Origin: Oscillospiraceae bacterium
Lineage (GTDB): Bacteria > Bacillota > Clostridia > Oscillospirales > Ruminococcaceae
Direction: 5' to 3'
NCBI GenBank assembly: GCA_022800935.1
Contig: JAAWRH010000036.1
Coordinates: 1-35,446 of the forward strand
Length of the DNA: 35,446 bases
Numbering within the stretch: position 1 is the first letter of the stretch; each line of letters begins with the position of its first letter. The notes under the pieces are model-generated. The model saw nothing but the letters and a program-made list of their open reading frames with translations, had not been told where the DNA came from and made no database searches. Below, in pieces: positions 15,345-24,744 of this stretch. The translations under genes and the position numbers were made by a program.

Positions 15345-17150
15345 ATGTTCCATATGGCAAAGAAAAACACAGTAAAACATCTTACCGTCCTCTGTATCCT
15401 TGTTGGGCTGTCTATGAACCTGCTGGCGGGGTGCAATACCCAGGAACAGAGCTCTTCCGGGTCCTCAAAGGAAAGCCAGAGCGCTTCCCCTGCCGCCAAT
15501 TCTTCAAGCCTGGCCACCAATTCTGAGGCATCCTCCACGCCAGCCGAACAAAGCGGCTTTTCCCATGACCCTAACCTGAGCGAGCCTGGGACGGAGCCTA
15601 TCTGCAAGGAGAAGGTCAAGCTGACCGTAGGGGTAGTGCAAAATACCAACGTGGAAAATTACAACACCAACTGGTATACCCAGATGGTGGAGGAAGGGGC
15701 GAATGTAGAGCTGGAATTCTACTACTTCCCTTCCCAGGACTATACCCAGAAGCTGAGCATGATGTGCAACTCCGGCGGGGACGATCTGCCGGACATCCTG
15801 CTGATGAACCTGAAGGACGCTGTGGTATCAGAATACGGCCAGGCGGGCATGTTTCTGCCACTAGACGACTACTACGAGAATTCCTCCTACTATTTTGCCG
15901 AGGGCTTTAAAAGGGTGCTGGAGACCGAGGGCATCAATATCCTGGAAAACATCCGCTCGGCGGACGGCCATATCTACACCGTTCCCCAGTATACAGAATC
16001 TGTTACCAATCCATGCTACACCAGGCTTTGGGTGTACCAGCCCTGGCTGGATGCGCTGAACATTGGGGCGCCTAAGACCACTGAGGAGTTTAAAGAGATG
16101 CTCGTTGCCTTCAAGACCCAGGATCCCAACGGCAACGGCAAGGCCGACGAAATACCCGCCCTGGGCAGCGATATCACCGTCCAGGCCGGTACCGGCGCAT
16201 GGTTCTGGGAAGCCATGATGAACTCCTATGTACGGGTAAATTCCCGGAACAATTTCCTGGATTCCAAGGATCACAAGCTTTCCGTCTCCTATGTGACCGA
16301 TGAATGGAAGGAAGGCATCAAGTTTGTCCGCGGTCTCTGCGAAGAGGGACTGTTTGACCCTGTCTCCTTCTCCCAGGACGCCGACACCTTCAAGACGGTG
16401 ATGAACAAGGAAGGGGACCAGATGGTCGGTACCTTCTGTTTCCTGTCCACCTCCTTTATTGGCAAGAATCACCCCTCCAAGGGGAATTGGGTTCTCCTGG
16501 AGCCCCTTACCGGGCCGAACGGAGTTTGTACCACCTCCTATCTCCCCGACCTGCCCAATGAGATGGGCTATATCAGCAAGAACTGCAAAAACCCCGAAGC
16601 GGCTTTCCGCCTGCTGGATATGATGGGCCGGGAAGACTTTACCATCACCAGCCGCTGGGGAAAACAAGGTGAGAACTGGGATTATGTCAAGGATATCCAG
16701 GGCAGGCCCGAATATGCAGACCGGGATTTCACCATGAAGTTTATGCAGTATCCCGCCTATTTCCTGGAGCATCACGGGGTATGGAACACCCAGCAGAATT
16801 CCAACTGGCAGAACAAGACCCCCTCCTTCCGCACGGCGGAGGTTGCGGCGGGTTCCTTTGCGGCCACCATGACCCCCGGCTCGGATAACTATGAGATGGC
16901 CTTCAAGCTCGGCAGCTACGAGGCAGTCAAGCCCAAGGAGATTATCACCAAGTTTCCCTATACCGTGGACGAGGAAAAAGAGGCCACGGAGATTGCCAAT
17001 AGCCTCAACTCCTATGTACGGGAGAAGATCGCCCTTTGGTGTACCGGGGCAGAGGATGTTGACAAGGCGTGGGACAGCTACCTAAAGGAGCTGGAAAATA
17101 TTGGGCTCTCCAAATATCTTGAAATCACTCAGGCGGCCTATGACAGATAA
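15345..17150 (+). CDS. ABC transporter solute-binding lipoprotein
   Basis: A 601-residue extracellular binding protein of the family 1/LipO type. A positively charged, hydrophobic leader ends in the lipobox LLAGC (lipidated Cys30), followed by a Ser-rich linker. The mature part has KVKLTVGVVQNTNVE, a GDDLPDILLMNLKDA segment, and DPNGNGKADEIPAL, which resembles an EF-hand-like calcium loop common in these carbohydrate binders. It would capture an oligosaccharide outside the membrane and deliver it to the two permeases downstream. GGGAGG at 15333-15338 fixes ATG 15345; the earlier in-frame ATG at 15243 lies upstream of the promoter. Confidence 0.93.
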   Translation: MFHMAKKNTVKHLTVLCILVGLSMNLLAGCNTQEQSSSGSSKESQSASPAANSSSLATNSEASSTPAEQSGFSHDPNLSEPGTEPICKEKVKLTVGVVQNTNVENYNTNWYTQMVEEGANVELEFYYFPSQDYTQKLSMMCNSGGDDLPDILLMNLKDAVVSEYGQAGMFLPLDDYYENSSYYFAEGFKRVLETEGINILENIRSADGHIYTVPQYTESVTNPCYTRLWVYQPWLDALNIGAPKTTEEFKEMLVAFKTQDPNGNGKADEIPALGSDITVQAGTGAWFWEAMMNSYVRVNSRNNFLDSKDHKLSVSYVTDEWKEGIKFVRGLCEEGLFDPVSFSQDADTFKTVMNKEGDQMVGTFCFLSTSFIGKNHPSKGNWVLLEPLTGPNGVCTTSYLPDLPNEMGYISKNCKNPEAAFRLLDMMGREDFTITSRWGKQGENWDYVKDIQGRPEYADRDFTMKFMQYPAYFLEHHGVWNTQQNSNWQNKTPSFRTAEVAAGSFAATMTPGSDNYEMAFKLGSYEAVKPKEIITKFPYTVDEEKEATEIANSLNSYVREKIALWCTGAEDVDKAWDSYLKELENIGLSKYLEITQAAYDR

Positions 17151-17186
17151 TAGGCGGCCTGCGGAAAAACAGTGAAGGAATGAACT

Positions 17187-17221
17187 GAAATATGCTTCCG
17201 ACCTGTGCGGAAGCATATTTC
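17187..17221 (+). other. Stem-loop between binding-protein and permease genes
   Basis: A perfect 14-base stem, GAAATATGCTTCCG (17187-17200) against CGGAAGCATATTTC (17208-17221), has a seven-base loop and no real U-run afterwards. It starts 37 bases after the lipoprotein stop. It probably stabilises the upstream message or partly attenuates, giving more binding protein than permease. It is too weak in tail to be a full terminator. Confidence 0.7.
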
Positions 17222-17272
17222 ATAACAAAACCGGCTCAAAACCACAAAAATTTCATACAGGAGGGCCAGATA

Positions 17273-18211
17273 TTGAATATAAGTAAACCATATACAAACA
17301 GAAAGGGGCTTGGAAAACGTATTCTACGGGCAAGGCAGCTGTATCTATTCCTGCTGCTGCCCCTGGTTTATCTGATTATTTTTCAATATGTCCCCATGTT
17401 CGGATTACAGATTGCGTTTAAGGAGTACTCCATTTCCAAAGGGATTATAGGCAGCCCCTGGATTGGGTTTAAGTACTTTGAAAAGTTCTTTAAGGACTAT
17501 AACTTTTTGCGGATATTGGTCAATACCCTGCGCGTCAGCCTCTACTCCCTGGCTGTCAGCTTTTTTATCCCCATCGTCCTAGCGCTCAGCCTCAACTGCC
17601 TACGCAATACCAAGGTGAAAAAGACCGTTCAGACCATCACCTATATCCCCCATTTTGTCTCTACTGTAGTATTAGTGGGCATGGTCAACCAGATGCTCAA
17701 CCCCATCATCGGCCTGTATGGAAACGCCGTCCAGGCAATTACCGGGGTTAGGGCCACGGATATTCTGGGCATTCCCGCCGCTTTCCCCCATCTTTATGTC
17801 TGGACAGGGATATGGCAGAATATGGGGTGGGGGTCCATCATCTATATGGCCGCCCTGGCCAGCAGCGACCAGGAACTCCACGAAGCCGCCCAGATTGACG
17901 GTGCGTCAAGGTTCCAGCGGGTCATCCATGTGGACATCCCCACCATCCTGCCCACAGCCATCATTATGCTGATCCTGGACTGCGGCCGGGTGATGAATGT
18001 GGGATTTGAAAAGGTGTACCTGATGCAGAATTCCCTCAACCTGAGCTACAGCGAGGTTATCTCCACCTATGTGTATAAAATGGCCTTTGGGGGAAATTCC
18101 AACTTCTCCTACTCCACCGCTGTGGGAATGTTCAACTCTGTGGTCAATTTCGTGCTGATTATGTCGGTCAACCAGATTTCCAAACGGGTGAGCGACACCA
18201 GCCTATGGTAG
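17273..18211 (+). CDS. Sugar ABC permease, LplB type
   Basis: About 312 residues, an inner-membrane permease of the LplB/MalF-like class with six predicted hydrophobic segments. The first is LYLFLLLPLVYLIIFQYVPM, followed by the family phrase MFGLQIAFKEYS. The cytoplasmic EAA loop, which docks the ATPase, is EAAQIDGASRFQRVIHVDIP. The start is a TTG at 17273, seven bases after AGGAGGG (17259-17265). An in-frame ATG at 17192 falls inside the preceding stem-loop and is rejected. No ATPase gene is present, so a shared MsmX-type ATPase probably energises the transporter. Confidence 0.92.
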   Translation: MNISKPYTNRKGLGKRILRARQLYLFLLLPLVYLIIFQYVPMFGLQIAFKEYSISKGIIGSPWIGFKYFEKFFKDYNFLRILVNTLRVSLYSLAVSFFIPIVLALSLNCLRNTKVKKTVQTITYIPHFVSTVVLVGMVNQMLNPIIGLYGNAVQAITGVRATDILGIPAAFPHLYVWTGIWQNMGWGSIIYMAALASSDQELHEAAQIDGASRFQRVIHVDIPTILPTAIIMLILDCGRVMNVGFEKVYLMQNSLNLSYSEVISTYVYKMAFGGNSNFSYSTAVGMFNSVVNFVLIMSVNQISKRVSDTSLW

Positions 18212-18232
18212 CGCCCAAAGAAAGGAGCGTCT

Positions 18233-19129
18233 ATGAAAGTTAAAAAAATCAGCCACTCTGCCTCGGACAACAGGTTTGAGGTGATACTGCTTGTGGCATT
18301 GTGTACTCTGGGGGTCATTGTGGCCTATCCGCTGATCTATGTGCTGTCCAGCTCCTTTTCCTCCCCCTCTGCGGTGATGTCGGGAAAGGTATGGCTTTGG
18401 CCGGTGGAATTCGGCTTTGAGGGCTACAAGGCAATATTCAAAAACAGCCAGGTGCTGATCGGCTACCGGAACTCCCTGTTCTATATGGTGGTGGGCACTT
18501 GTATCAATGTGGCTTTGACCATGTGCGCCGCCTATCCCCTTTCCAGGACGGATATGCCTGGCCAGGGGCCGATTATGCTGCTGTTCACCTTTACCATGAT
18601 CTTCAGCGGAGGCATGATCCCCACCTACCTGGTGGTTAAAAACCTCCATCTGCTCAACACCGTTTGGAGCATGATACTGCCGGGGGCTATTTCGGTACAT
18701 AATATGATCATTGCCAGAACCTTTATCCATAACAGCATCCCCCAGGAGATGCTGGAGGCCACCCAAATTGAAGGGTGCAGCGACGCCCAATACTTTGTGC
18801 GGATGGTGCTTCCCCTCTCCGGCTCGGTCATTGCGGTGATTACGCTTTACTACGCTATAGGCCATTGGAACGCCTACTTTAACGCCTTTATGTACCTCAA
18901 CGACCAGAACCTGTACCCGCTCCAGATTTTTCTGCGGGATATCCTCATCAGCAACAAGGTGGACGCCAGCATGGTGGTGATAGACGACGGCGCGGCGGCC
19001 AAGGAAGGGCTTGCGGAGCTTTTAAAGTACTCACTGATTGTGGTGGCCATGCTCCCGGTTATGATAATCTATCCCTTTGTTCAAAAGCACTTTGTCAAGG
19101 GCGTTATGATTGGCGCGGTCAAGGGCTGA
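18233..19129 (+). CDS. Sugar ABC permease, YtcP/LplC type
   Basis: A 298-residue partner permease with about six membrane segments (VILLVALCTLGVIVAYPLIY, IMLLFTFTMIFSGGMIPTYL, VVAMLPVMIIYPFVQKHFV) and the family end KHFVKGVMIGAVKG. The EAA-like loop is EATQIEGCSDAQYFVRMVLP. AAAGGAG lies upstream of the ATG, 21 bases after the first permease. Together with the lipoprotein and LplB it forms an import system of the carbohydrate CUT1 type; the cargo is inferred from the enzymes that follow. Confidence 0.93.
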   Translation: MKVKKISHSASDNRFEVILLVALCTLGVIVAYPLIYVLSSSFSSPSAVMSGKVWLWPVEFGFEGYKAIFKNSQVLIGYRNSLFYMVVGTCINVALTMCAAYPLSRTDMPGQGPIMLLFTFTMIFSGGMIPTYLVVKNLHLLNTVWSMILPGAISVHNMIIARTFIHNSIPQEMLEATQIEGCSDAQYFVRMVLPLSGSVIAVITLYYAIGHWNAYFNAFMYLNDQNLYPLQIFLRDILISNKVDASMVVIDDGAAAKEGLAELLKYSLIVVAMLPVMIIYPFVQKHFVKGVMIGAVKG

Positions 19130-19151
19130 TACACGGCTGTGTGATTTGTGA

Positions 19152-21344
19152 TTGGGGAAAGCAGGTGGGAATTTGTATAAAAAGGGAAGCTCGCTGGTTC
19201 ACTTTCTGAAAAACTACATGCTGTTCGCGGCGGCAGTGTTTATCCTGCTGGTTCCGATTTTCTTCGAGGCCTTCCGCATCCTGGAGCGGAACATTGAGGA
19301 ACGCACCTACAAGGAGATGGTGCGGGGACAGAGCATCTTGGACGACGAAATCGCCGTGACAGGCAATGTGATTTTCCGGCTGCGCAACAACAAGAACTAT
19401 TCCTATGTACGCTCCATCAAGGGGCTGGACAGAACCAGTGACTATTATGTCCTGCTGGAGCTGCGCAACTATTTTGCGGATCTGACCGGCTCCTACACCT
19501 TCTTCCGAAGCCCTATCTGCTATTTTTCCAACGGAATTGTCATAACCCCCAAGACGGTCTACTTTGACGCGGAGAAGGAGAGCGGTCTGCTGTACCATCC
19601 TGTGGGGTATGACAGCCAAAAGCTGTGGCTGGCGGATCTAGTTCAGGGGGAATACTCCTACCAATTTCTTCCGGCGGACACCTTCTGCAACGCCATAGAA
19701 GCCTTCCAGGGGCTTCCCTATGCCCACACCTACGCGGCCACAGGGGACGGGGAAAGGGCGATGGTCGTCTCCCTGCTGCCGCTGGATATGATCTACCAAC
19801 TGCTAGGGCTGGACGAGATGCAGGAAATCGCCCGCGTCACCATGGTAAACCCCTCCACCGGTGAAGTGCTCTATTCCAACGGTGTGGAGGTGCAAAAGCG
19901 GAGCCGTACCTTTGAGATACGGAGCAGCCAGACCCTTCTTTCCCTGACAGTGGAGATTCCCCAAAGCTACTTCTGGGGACAGCTCCGGGGGATGTTCATT
20001 GTGGCGGCGGTCTATCTGGCGGCCTTCCTGGTGATTGCCGCCGCCATTGCCCTGCTGTTCGCCTACCGCAACTCCAAGCCCCTGGGCAAAATTATCTCCG
20101 TTTTGGATAAGTACACTGAGATTCCCCATGAAAAAAGCCGTTTCGGATACGAATACATTGAGCGTTCCATCACCGAAATCGGGGAGAGCGGCATCCGGCA
20201 CCAGAGCCGTTACAAAAAGCTGAACCAGGAGATGGACCACTGGATGCTGCGGGAACACATCCTCAACGGCCTGGATGAAGAGCGGCTTTCAGGGTTCCTG
20301 TCGGGGAACAGCTGGTTTCCCATCCCCTTCCGGCTGGCGATTTTTCAGCTGACCCACACCGAGTGGGAGATTCCCTCCGGTGAGATGCAGACCATCCTTG
20401 GGCAGCGGGGGCTGGACCCTCCCTTTTTCTCCAGGGCAAGGCCGAACCTGTTTGTCCTGATCCTCCGCGGGGACAGCTCCTGCGAGGAATTGGAAGGGAC
20501 GCTGTCCCAGTTTATCCGGCAGGCGGAGGAGACCTTCGACTGCCACTGCATCCTGTCTGTCAGCGGCCCCCTGCGGACGCTGGAGAACCTGAACGAAACC
20601 TACCACGCCCAGCGGTACAGCATGAAATACCTCAGCAGCCAAAGGCTGATTTTTCAGGAAAAGGTAGAGCGGGAGATCAAAAACGGGCTGACGGAAATTG
20701 ACCTGATGGAAAATGTTAAGCTCACCGACCTGCTTCTGGCGGGCAGCGAAACAGAGGCAAAGGAGTTAATCAGCCGTCAATGGTATCAGGCCAGCATCTC
20801 CCAGGTGTATTCCATGGCAGAGCAGCTCTTCTATATGCAGGCGGCACTGTTAAACAATATTGCCGCCAAGCTCCGCTGCAATGTCCGAGTCGATCCCATC
20901 AGATACAGCGACACCATACCGGATATGGAGGAAAAGATGCTTTCCTGCGCAGGGGAGTTGTGCAGGGCCGCCGTAAAGATTAAGACGGACAGCAAAAATG
21001 ATCTGCCAAGGCAGATTGTGGAGTACATCGGCGAGCATTACGACGATCCAGATTTTTATATGACCTCCCTGGCGGACGCCTTTGGGATTTCGGACAAGAC
21101 CATTGCCAGGGCCATCAAATCATACCTTCACATTGGTTTTTCGGAATATCTGGAACAGCTCCGGCTTCAAAAGGCGCGGCTCCTTCTGGAAAACCCGGAG
21201 ATGTCCGTCAGGATGGTCGCCCAGGAAAGCGGTTTTGGTTCGGAAAATACCTTTTACAAGGCGTTCCGGCGCATCTATAAGGTTTCCCCCAGCGCGTACC
21301 GGGCCAACCTGGAGCATTTGAGGGATGAGAAGGGAGAGGGTTGA
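19152..21344 (+). CDS. Membrane-bound AraC-family regulator with extracytoplasmic sensor
   Basis: About 730 residues. A membrane segment (FLKNYMLFAAAVFILLVPIF) is followed by an external sensor region of about 240 residues, probably Cache-like, and a second membrane helix (IVAAVYLAAFLVIAAAIALL) near residues 280-300. A cytoplasmic linker leads to a C-terminal AraC HTH pair: LADAFGISDKTIARAIKSYL, then VRMVAQESGFGSENTFYKAF and KVSPSAYR. This architecture is common in Firmicute polysaccharide loci and suits direct sensing of an external glycan. It lies between transporter and enzyme genes and probably controls the operon. The start is uncertain: TTG 19152 or TTG 19173, the latter close behind AGGTGGG. 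Confidence 0.9.
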   Translation: MGKAGGNLYKKGSSLVHFLKNYMLFAAAVFILLVPIFFEAFRILERNIEERTYKEMVRGQSILDDEIAVTGNVIFRLRNNKNYSYVRSIKGLDRTSDYYVLLELRNYFADLTGSYTFFRSPICYFSNGIVITPKTVYFDAEKESGLLYHPVGYDSQKLWLADLVQGEYSYQFLPADTFCNAIEAFQGLPYAHTYAATGDGERAMVVSLLPLDMIYQLLGLDEMQEIARVTMVNPSTGEVLYSNGVEVQKRSRTFEIRSSQTLLSLTVEIPQSYFWGQLRGMFIVAAVYLAAFLVIAAAIALLFAYRNSKPLGKIISVLDKYTEIPHEKSRFGYEYIERSITEIGESGIRHQSRYKKLNQEMDHWMLREHILNGLDEERLSGFLSGNSWFPIPFRLAIFQLTHTEWEIPSGEMQTILGQRGLDPPFFSRARPNLFVLILRGDSSCEELEGTLSQFIRQAEETFDCHCILSVSGPLRTLENLNETYHAQRYSMKYLSSQRLIFQEKVEREIKNGLTEIDLMENVKLTDLLLAGSETEAKELISRQWYQASISQVYSMAEQLFYMQAALLNNIAAKLRCNVRVDPIRYSDTIPDMEEKMLSCAGELCRAAVKIKTDSKNDLPRQIVEYIGEHYDDPDFYMTSLADAFGISDKTIARAIKSYLHIGFSEYLEQLRLQKARLLLENPEMSVRMVAQESGFGSENTFYKAFRRIYKVSPSAYRANLEHLRDEKGEG

Positions 21345-23140
21345 ATTTGGATTTAGAGGCAAAGCTATCACAGTTTAAGGCCAATTTTCGCCGGGAGGTG
21401 AGGGAGGCGGCTCAAAAGCTGCTGACAGAGGAGATGCCCTCCATTACAGAGGAGCTTTTTGGCCTGTATGAGAAAAACGGGAACCGGGTTCTATACGAAA
21501 GGGTTTACTTTACCAGAAGGAAATTCCTAGCGGTATTCGGGCTGGAGGCAATCGCCCAAAGGGAGAACCTCCTCCCCCTTCGGGAAACGGAAAGCTCCAT
21601 TTTGGAAAAGCTGGCTTTGATCATTGAGGACATCTGCCGGGAGGAGTGCTGGGCCCTGCCGCCCCACGTAAACCGGAAGGAGGAGGGTTGGCGGACCACC
21701 GTGGACCTGTTCGCGGCGGAAACCGCCCAGGCATTGGCGGAGCTGGCCAGCCGCCTTTCGGGTAAGCTGCCCCAATATACCATAGAATGTATCCGGGAAA
21801 ATGTGGAGAGAAGGGTTTTTCTCCCCTACTTCACCTCCGGCATCCCCTACCGCAACTGGGAAAACGGGCCCCACAACTGGAACGGGGTCTGCGCTGGGGC
21901 CATTGGGAGTGCCTGCATCCATCTGATGAAGGATGACCGGCAACGGCTGAAGGATTGCCTGACCAGGATATGCGGCAGTCTGGAGTACTATCTGAAGGGT
22001 TTTGCGGAGGACGGGGCCTGTACTGAGGGGCTGGGGTACTATACCTACGGCATGGCATTCTTTTCCAACTTTGCCCAGGAGCTGTTTGACCTGACCGGGG
22101 GACAATACGATCTGTTTAACGGGGAATGGGGAGAGCTTTCCGGTGGGGCGGAGGACAAGCGGCGGAAAATCGCCGGTTTTGAGCGGAAGTGCTTTTTCCG
22201 GGACGGGAGAACCCTCAGCTTTGCGGACGGAAGCAGCCGGGGCAGCTTCCGGGCCGGTTTTAGCTGCGTGCTGGCCATGCACTATCCGAATTTTATCTTC
22301 CCCGATTTTTCCAGCGCAGCGGGTTTGGATTCCAACGGGTGTTACCATTTTACGGATTTAAAGATGGACCTGCTGATGCCGGACCGGCTGAAAGTGCTTT
22401 TGAAAGACTCAGTGGCCCCAGAACCTATGGACGTTTTTTCACCACTGGATGTTCTCCCGGCTGCCCAGTGGGTGGTTGCCCGCTCCCAGGCGGGGCCCTG
22501 TATGGCCTGCAAGGGCGGCCACAACATGGAGTTCCACAACCACAACGATGTGGGCCATTTCATTTATGAGGGCGGCGGGGAGCTGTTCTTCACCGATTTA
22601 GGGGCCGGGGAGTACCGGAAGGGCTACTTCGGCGAGGGACGATATGAGGTGCTGTGCAACAGCTCTTTGGGGCATAGCGTCCCCATTGTCAACGGGAAGC
22701 CCCAGCCTGCGGGAAAGGAGTATGGGTGCGGCAGCTTTGATGCGGAGCAGTGGGATGGCAGAGTGTTGGTCAAAATGGACCTTGCGGAGGCATATGAAAG
22801 AGGAGCAGTAAAAAGTCTTCGGCGCACCCTGGAATTTGACCTGGTATCGGGAAAGCTGGCTGTCTGCGACAGCGTGCGGATGGGCAGCAAACAGAGCATG
22901 ACCGAAAACCTTGTCACCCAGCTTTGCCCTGTTGTAGAGGGGGAAAGGGTTTTGCTGTCCTCCGGCGGAATGTTCTGCGTTTTGCGGCTCCCGGAAAAGG
23001 CGCAGGCGCGGGTCAGGGAATACAGCCACAGCAACCACAAGGGGGTTATGGAAAAGGTCTATGCCATCCAATGGGAGGTGGATCTGACAGAGGGGGCAGG
23101 GATCAGCCAGTATTTTATAGAGTTAGAAGGGATGAAATGA
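21341..23140 (+). CDS. Heparinase II/III-like polysaccharide lyase
   Basis: About 599 residues. An alpha-helical toroid forms the N-terminal half (ENGPHNWNGVCAGAIGSACI, then CTEGLGYYTYGMAFF). A beta-sandwich follows with the heparinase II/III signature GHNMEFHNHNDVGHFIYEGG, whose His and Asn residues resemble the metal- and substrate-binding cluster. Such enzymes cleave uronate-containing chains by beta-elimination, leaving a 4,5-unsaturated uronic acid. No signal peptide or membrane segment is seen, so it would act in the cytoplasm on imported oligosaccharides. The gene overlaps the regulator stop by four bases. TTG 21341 or TTG 21347 is the start, after GGGAGAGGG. Exact PL family and substrate are not determined. 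Confidence 0.85.
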   Translation: MNLDLEAKLSQFKANFRREVREAAQKLLTEEMPSITEELFGLYEKNGNRVLYERVYFTRRKFLAVFGLEAIAQRENLLPLRETESSILEKLALIIEDICREECWALPPHVNRKEEGWRTTVDLFAAETAQALAELASRLSGKLPQYTIECIRENVERRVFLPYFTSGIPYRNWENGPHNWNGVCAGAIGSACIHLMKDDRQRLKDCLTRICGSLEYYLKGFAEDGACTEGLGYYTYGMAFFSNFAQELFDLTGGQYDLFNGEWGELSGGAEDKRRKIAGFERKCFFRDGRTLSFADGSSRGSFRAGFSCVLAMHYPNFIFPDFSSAAGLDSNGCYHFTDLKMDLLMPDRLKVLLKDSVAPEPMDVFSPLDVLPAAQWVVARSQAGPCMACKGGHNMEFHNHNDVGHFIYEGGGELFFTDLGAGEYRKGYFGEGRYEVLCNSSLGHSVPIVNGKPQPAGKEYGCGSFDAEQWDGRVLVKMDLAEAYERGAVKSLRRTLEFDLVSGKLAVCDSVRMGSKQSMTENLVTQLCPVVEGERVLLSSGGMFCVLRLPEKAQARVREYSHSNHKGVMEKVYAIQWEVDLTEGAGISQYFIELEGMK

Positions 23141-24729
23141 TGGGAGAGCTTCGAGTCTATCAGGTAAAAGCGGATTCCGCCGCAAGGCAAGTACATAATT
23201 TTTGGAATCATATCCATTTCCACCCCACCGACGCCATAGAGGACGATTGGGGGAGGCGGATATTAGACCAAGTGAGCAGGGACGGGGCGGCCCGGTATGT
23301 GCGGATATACGCCATGCTGGAGGACATCGTTTCCAGGGACGAAAGTGGACGGCTGTCCTTTGACTTTGCAGCCTCCGACAAACGAATCGACTATATGGTG
23401 GAAAAGGGCTTCCGGCTGCTCATCTGCTTTAACTTTCTGCCCCAGGCCATTGCCGCCGACCCGGCCTGCGTCTCCTGGCTGGTCAGGTACAAGGGGAAGC
23501 ATCTCAACACCTCCAAGCCCGGCGATTACCAAGAGTGGCAGGAGGTCTGCCGGACATATACCCAGCATCTAAAGGAACGGTACGGAGAACAGCGGCTGTC
23601 GGAGTGGTATTTCCACTGCTGGAACGAGCCGGACTTCCCCGACTACTTCCTTTCGGACACACCCAGGGAGGGAAACATGGAGCGGATTGCGGAGGAGTAC
23701 GCCAAGCTGTACGACCACTTTGCCCAGGGGGTTATGGAAAGCTGTCCCCAGGTCAAAACCGGAGGCCCCTCGGCGGCGCTGTCCAACCTGTTTCTGGAGA
23801 AATTCCTGACCCATGTAAAACAGGGAAAGAACTGGGCCAACGGCGGGACGGGGACGAAATTTGACTTTATGTCGGTCCATACCTATGGAGCCTTTCCCAA
23901 GGACCTGACGGCAGGCAGGCCGGTTCGGGTGGAGGATACCTTTATGCGGGTGCAGGAGCTGGCAGGCATTGCGGAGCGGTGCGGATTTCCGGGAATCGAA
24001 ATGGTGGTGGACGAGTGGGGGCTTTCCACTGAGGGATTTTCCGACGCGGAAAAGTACCCCGTGCTGCGGTTTCGCAATACCGAGTTTTACGGGGTAGCCT
24101 ATGCCCATCTGATCCGCTATTACACGGAGCATCACGCGCCGGTGTCCATGCAGATGATCTGCCTGTCCGGCCAGCACAACTTGAAGCGGGAATTCCACGG
24201 GTACAGGAGCTTTTTCACCCTCCACGGATTCCCAAAGCCCATCTACAACGCCTATGCCCTCTGCGCCAAGCTGGGGGATAGGCTGCTGGAAGGCTCCGGG
24301 AACAGGGAGGGGAGCGAGCCGGACGGTTCCTATATGGGGATGATACCCACATCCGGTGAAAACGGGAGGCTTGCCATACTGCTGTACCGCTTTTCCCCCC
24401 GCGCCATTTTGGAGGAGCAGGAGCTGAGAAGCAGAACATCCAGACATATCCGTTTGGAGATTACGGGTTTGCGGGGGAAATACCGCATCCGGCATTACCG
24501 GATTGACCACAGCAATTCCAACGCCTATACGGCATGGCGGGAACTGGGCAGCCGGGACGGCCTGACCCAGACGGAGCTGGAATGGATTCATAAAGAGGGC
24601 GCGCTGAAGCTCTGGTACCCGGAGGAGACCGCAGAGATTCAGGGACAATGGCAGACGGACATTTTAATGACGGATAACGCGGTTTCCCTGGTGGAGCTGG
24701 AACCGTGGGACACAAAAACGCAAAAATAG
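23137..24729 (+). CDS. Glycoside hydrolase family 39 (xylosidase/iduronidase-like)
   Basis: About 530 residues with a clan-A TIM barrel. The acid/base motif is CWNEPDFPDY (Glu164) and the nucleophile is in MVVDEWGLS (Glu293), both placed as in GH39 beta-xylosidases and alpha-L-iduronidases. The start motif VHNFWNHIHFHPTDAI, the segment KFDFMSVHTYGAFPK and a C-terminal beta-domain complete the family picture. No secretion signal is present. The neighbouring lyase and uronate enzymes make a uronidase role as likely as xylosidase activity. The start overlaps the lyase stop (ATGA at 23137; ATG 23140 is equally possible). Confidence 0.88.
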   Translation: MMGELRVYQVKADSAARQVHNFWNHIHFHPTDAIEDDWGRRILDQVSRDGAARYVRIYAMLEDIVSRDESGRLSFDFAASDKRIDYMVEKGFRLLICFNFLPQAIAADPACVSWLVRYKGKHLNTSKPGDYQEWQEVCRTYTQHLKERYGEQRLSEWYFHCWNEPDFPDYFLSDTPREGNMERIAEEYAKLYDHFAQGVMESCPQVKTGGPSAALSNLFLEKFLTHVKQGKNWANGGTGTKFDFMSVHTYGAFPKDLTAGRPVRVEDTFMRVQELAGIAERCGFPGIEMVVDEWGLSTEGFSDAEKYPVLRFRNTEFYGVAYAHLIRYYTEHHAPVSMQMICLSGQHNLKREFHGYRSFFTLHGFPKPIYNAYALCAKLGDRLLEGSGNREGSEPDGSYMGMIPTSGENGRLAILLYRFSPRAILEEQELRSRTSRHIRLEITGLRGKYRIRHYRIDHSNSNAYTAWRELGSRDGLTQTELEWIHKEGALKLWYPEETAEIQGQWQTDILMTDNAVSLVELEPWDTKTQK

Positions 24730-24744
24730 AAAGGATGACCGGGT

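Noticed and set aside
15861-16775. 304-codon minus-strand frame inside the binding-protein gene
   Set aside because: It is antisense to the lipoprotein with no ribosome site or known motif; it is a shadow of GC-rich third positions.
23569-24648. 359-codon minus-strand frame inside the GH39 gene
   Set aside because: Antisense to a gene with intact catalytic motifs. The translated product has no family features.
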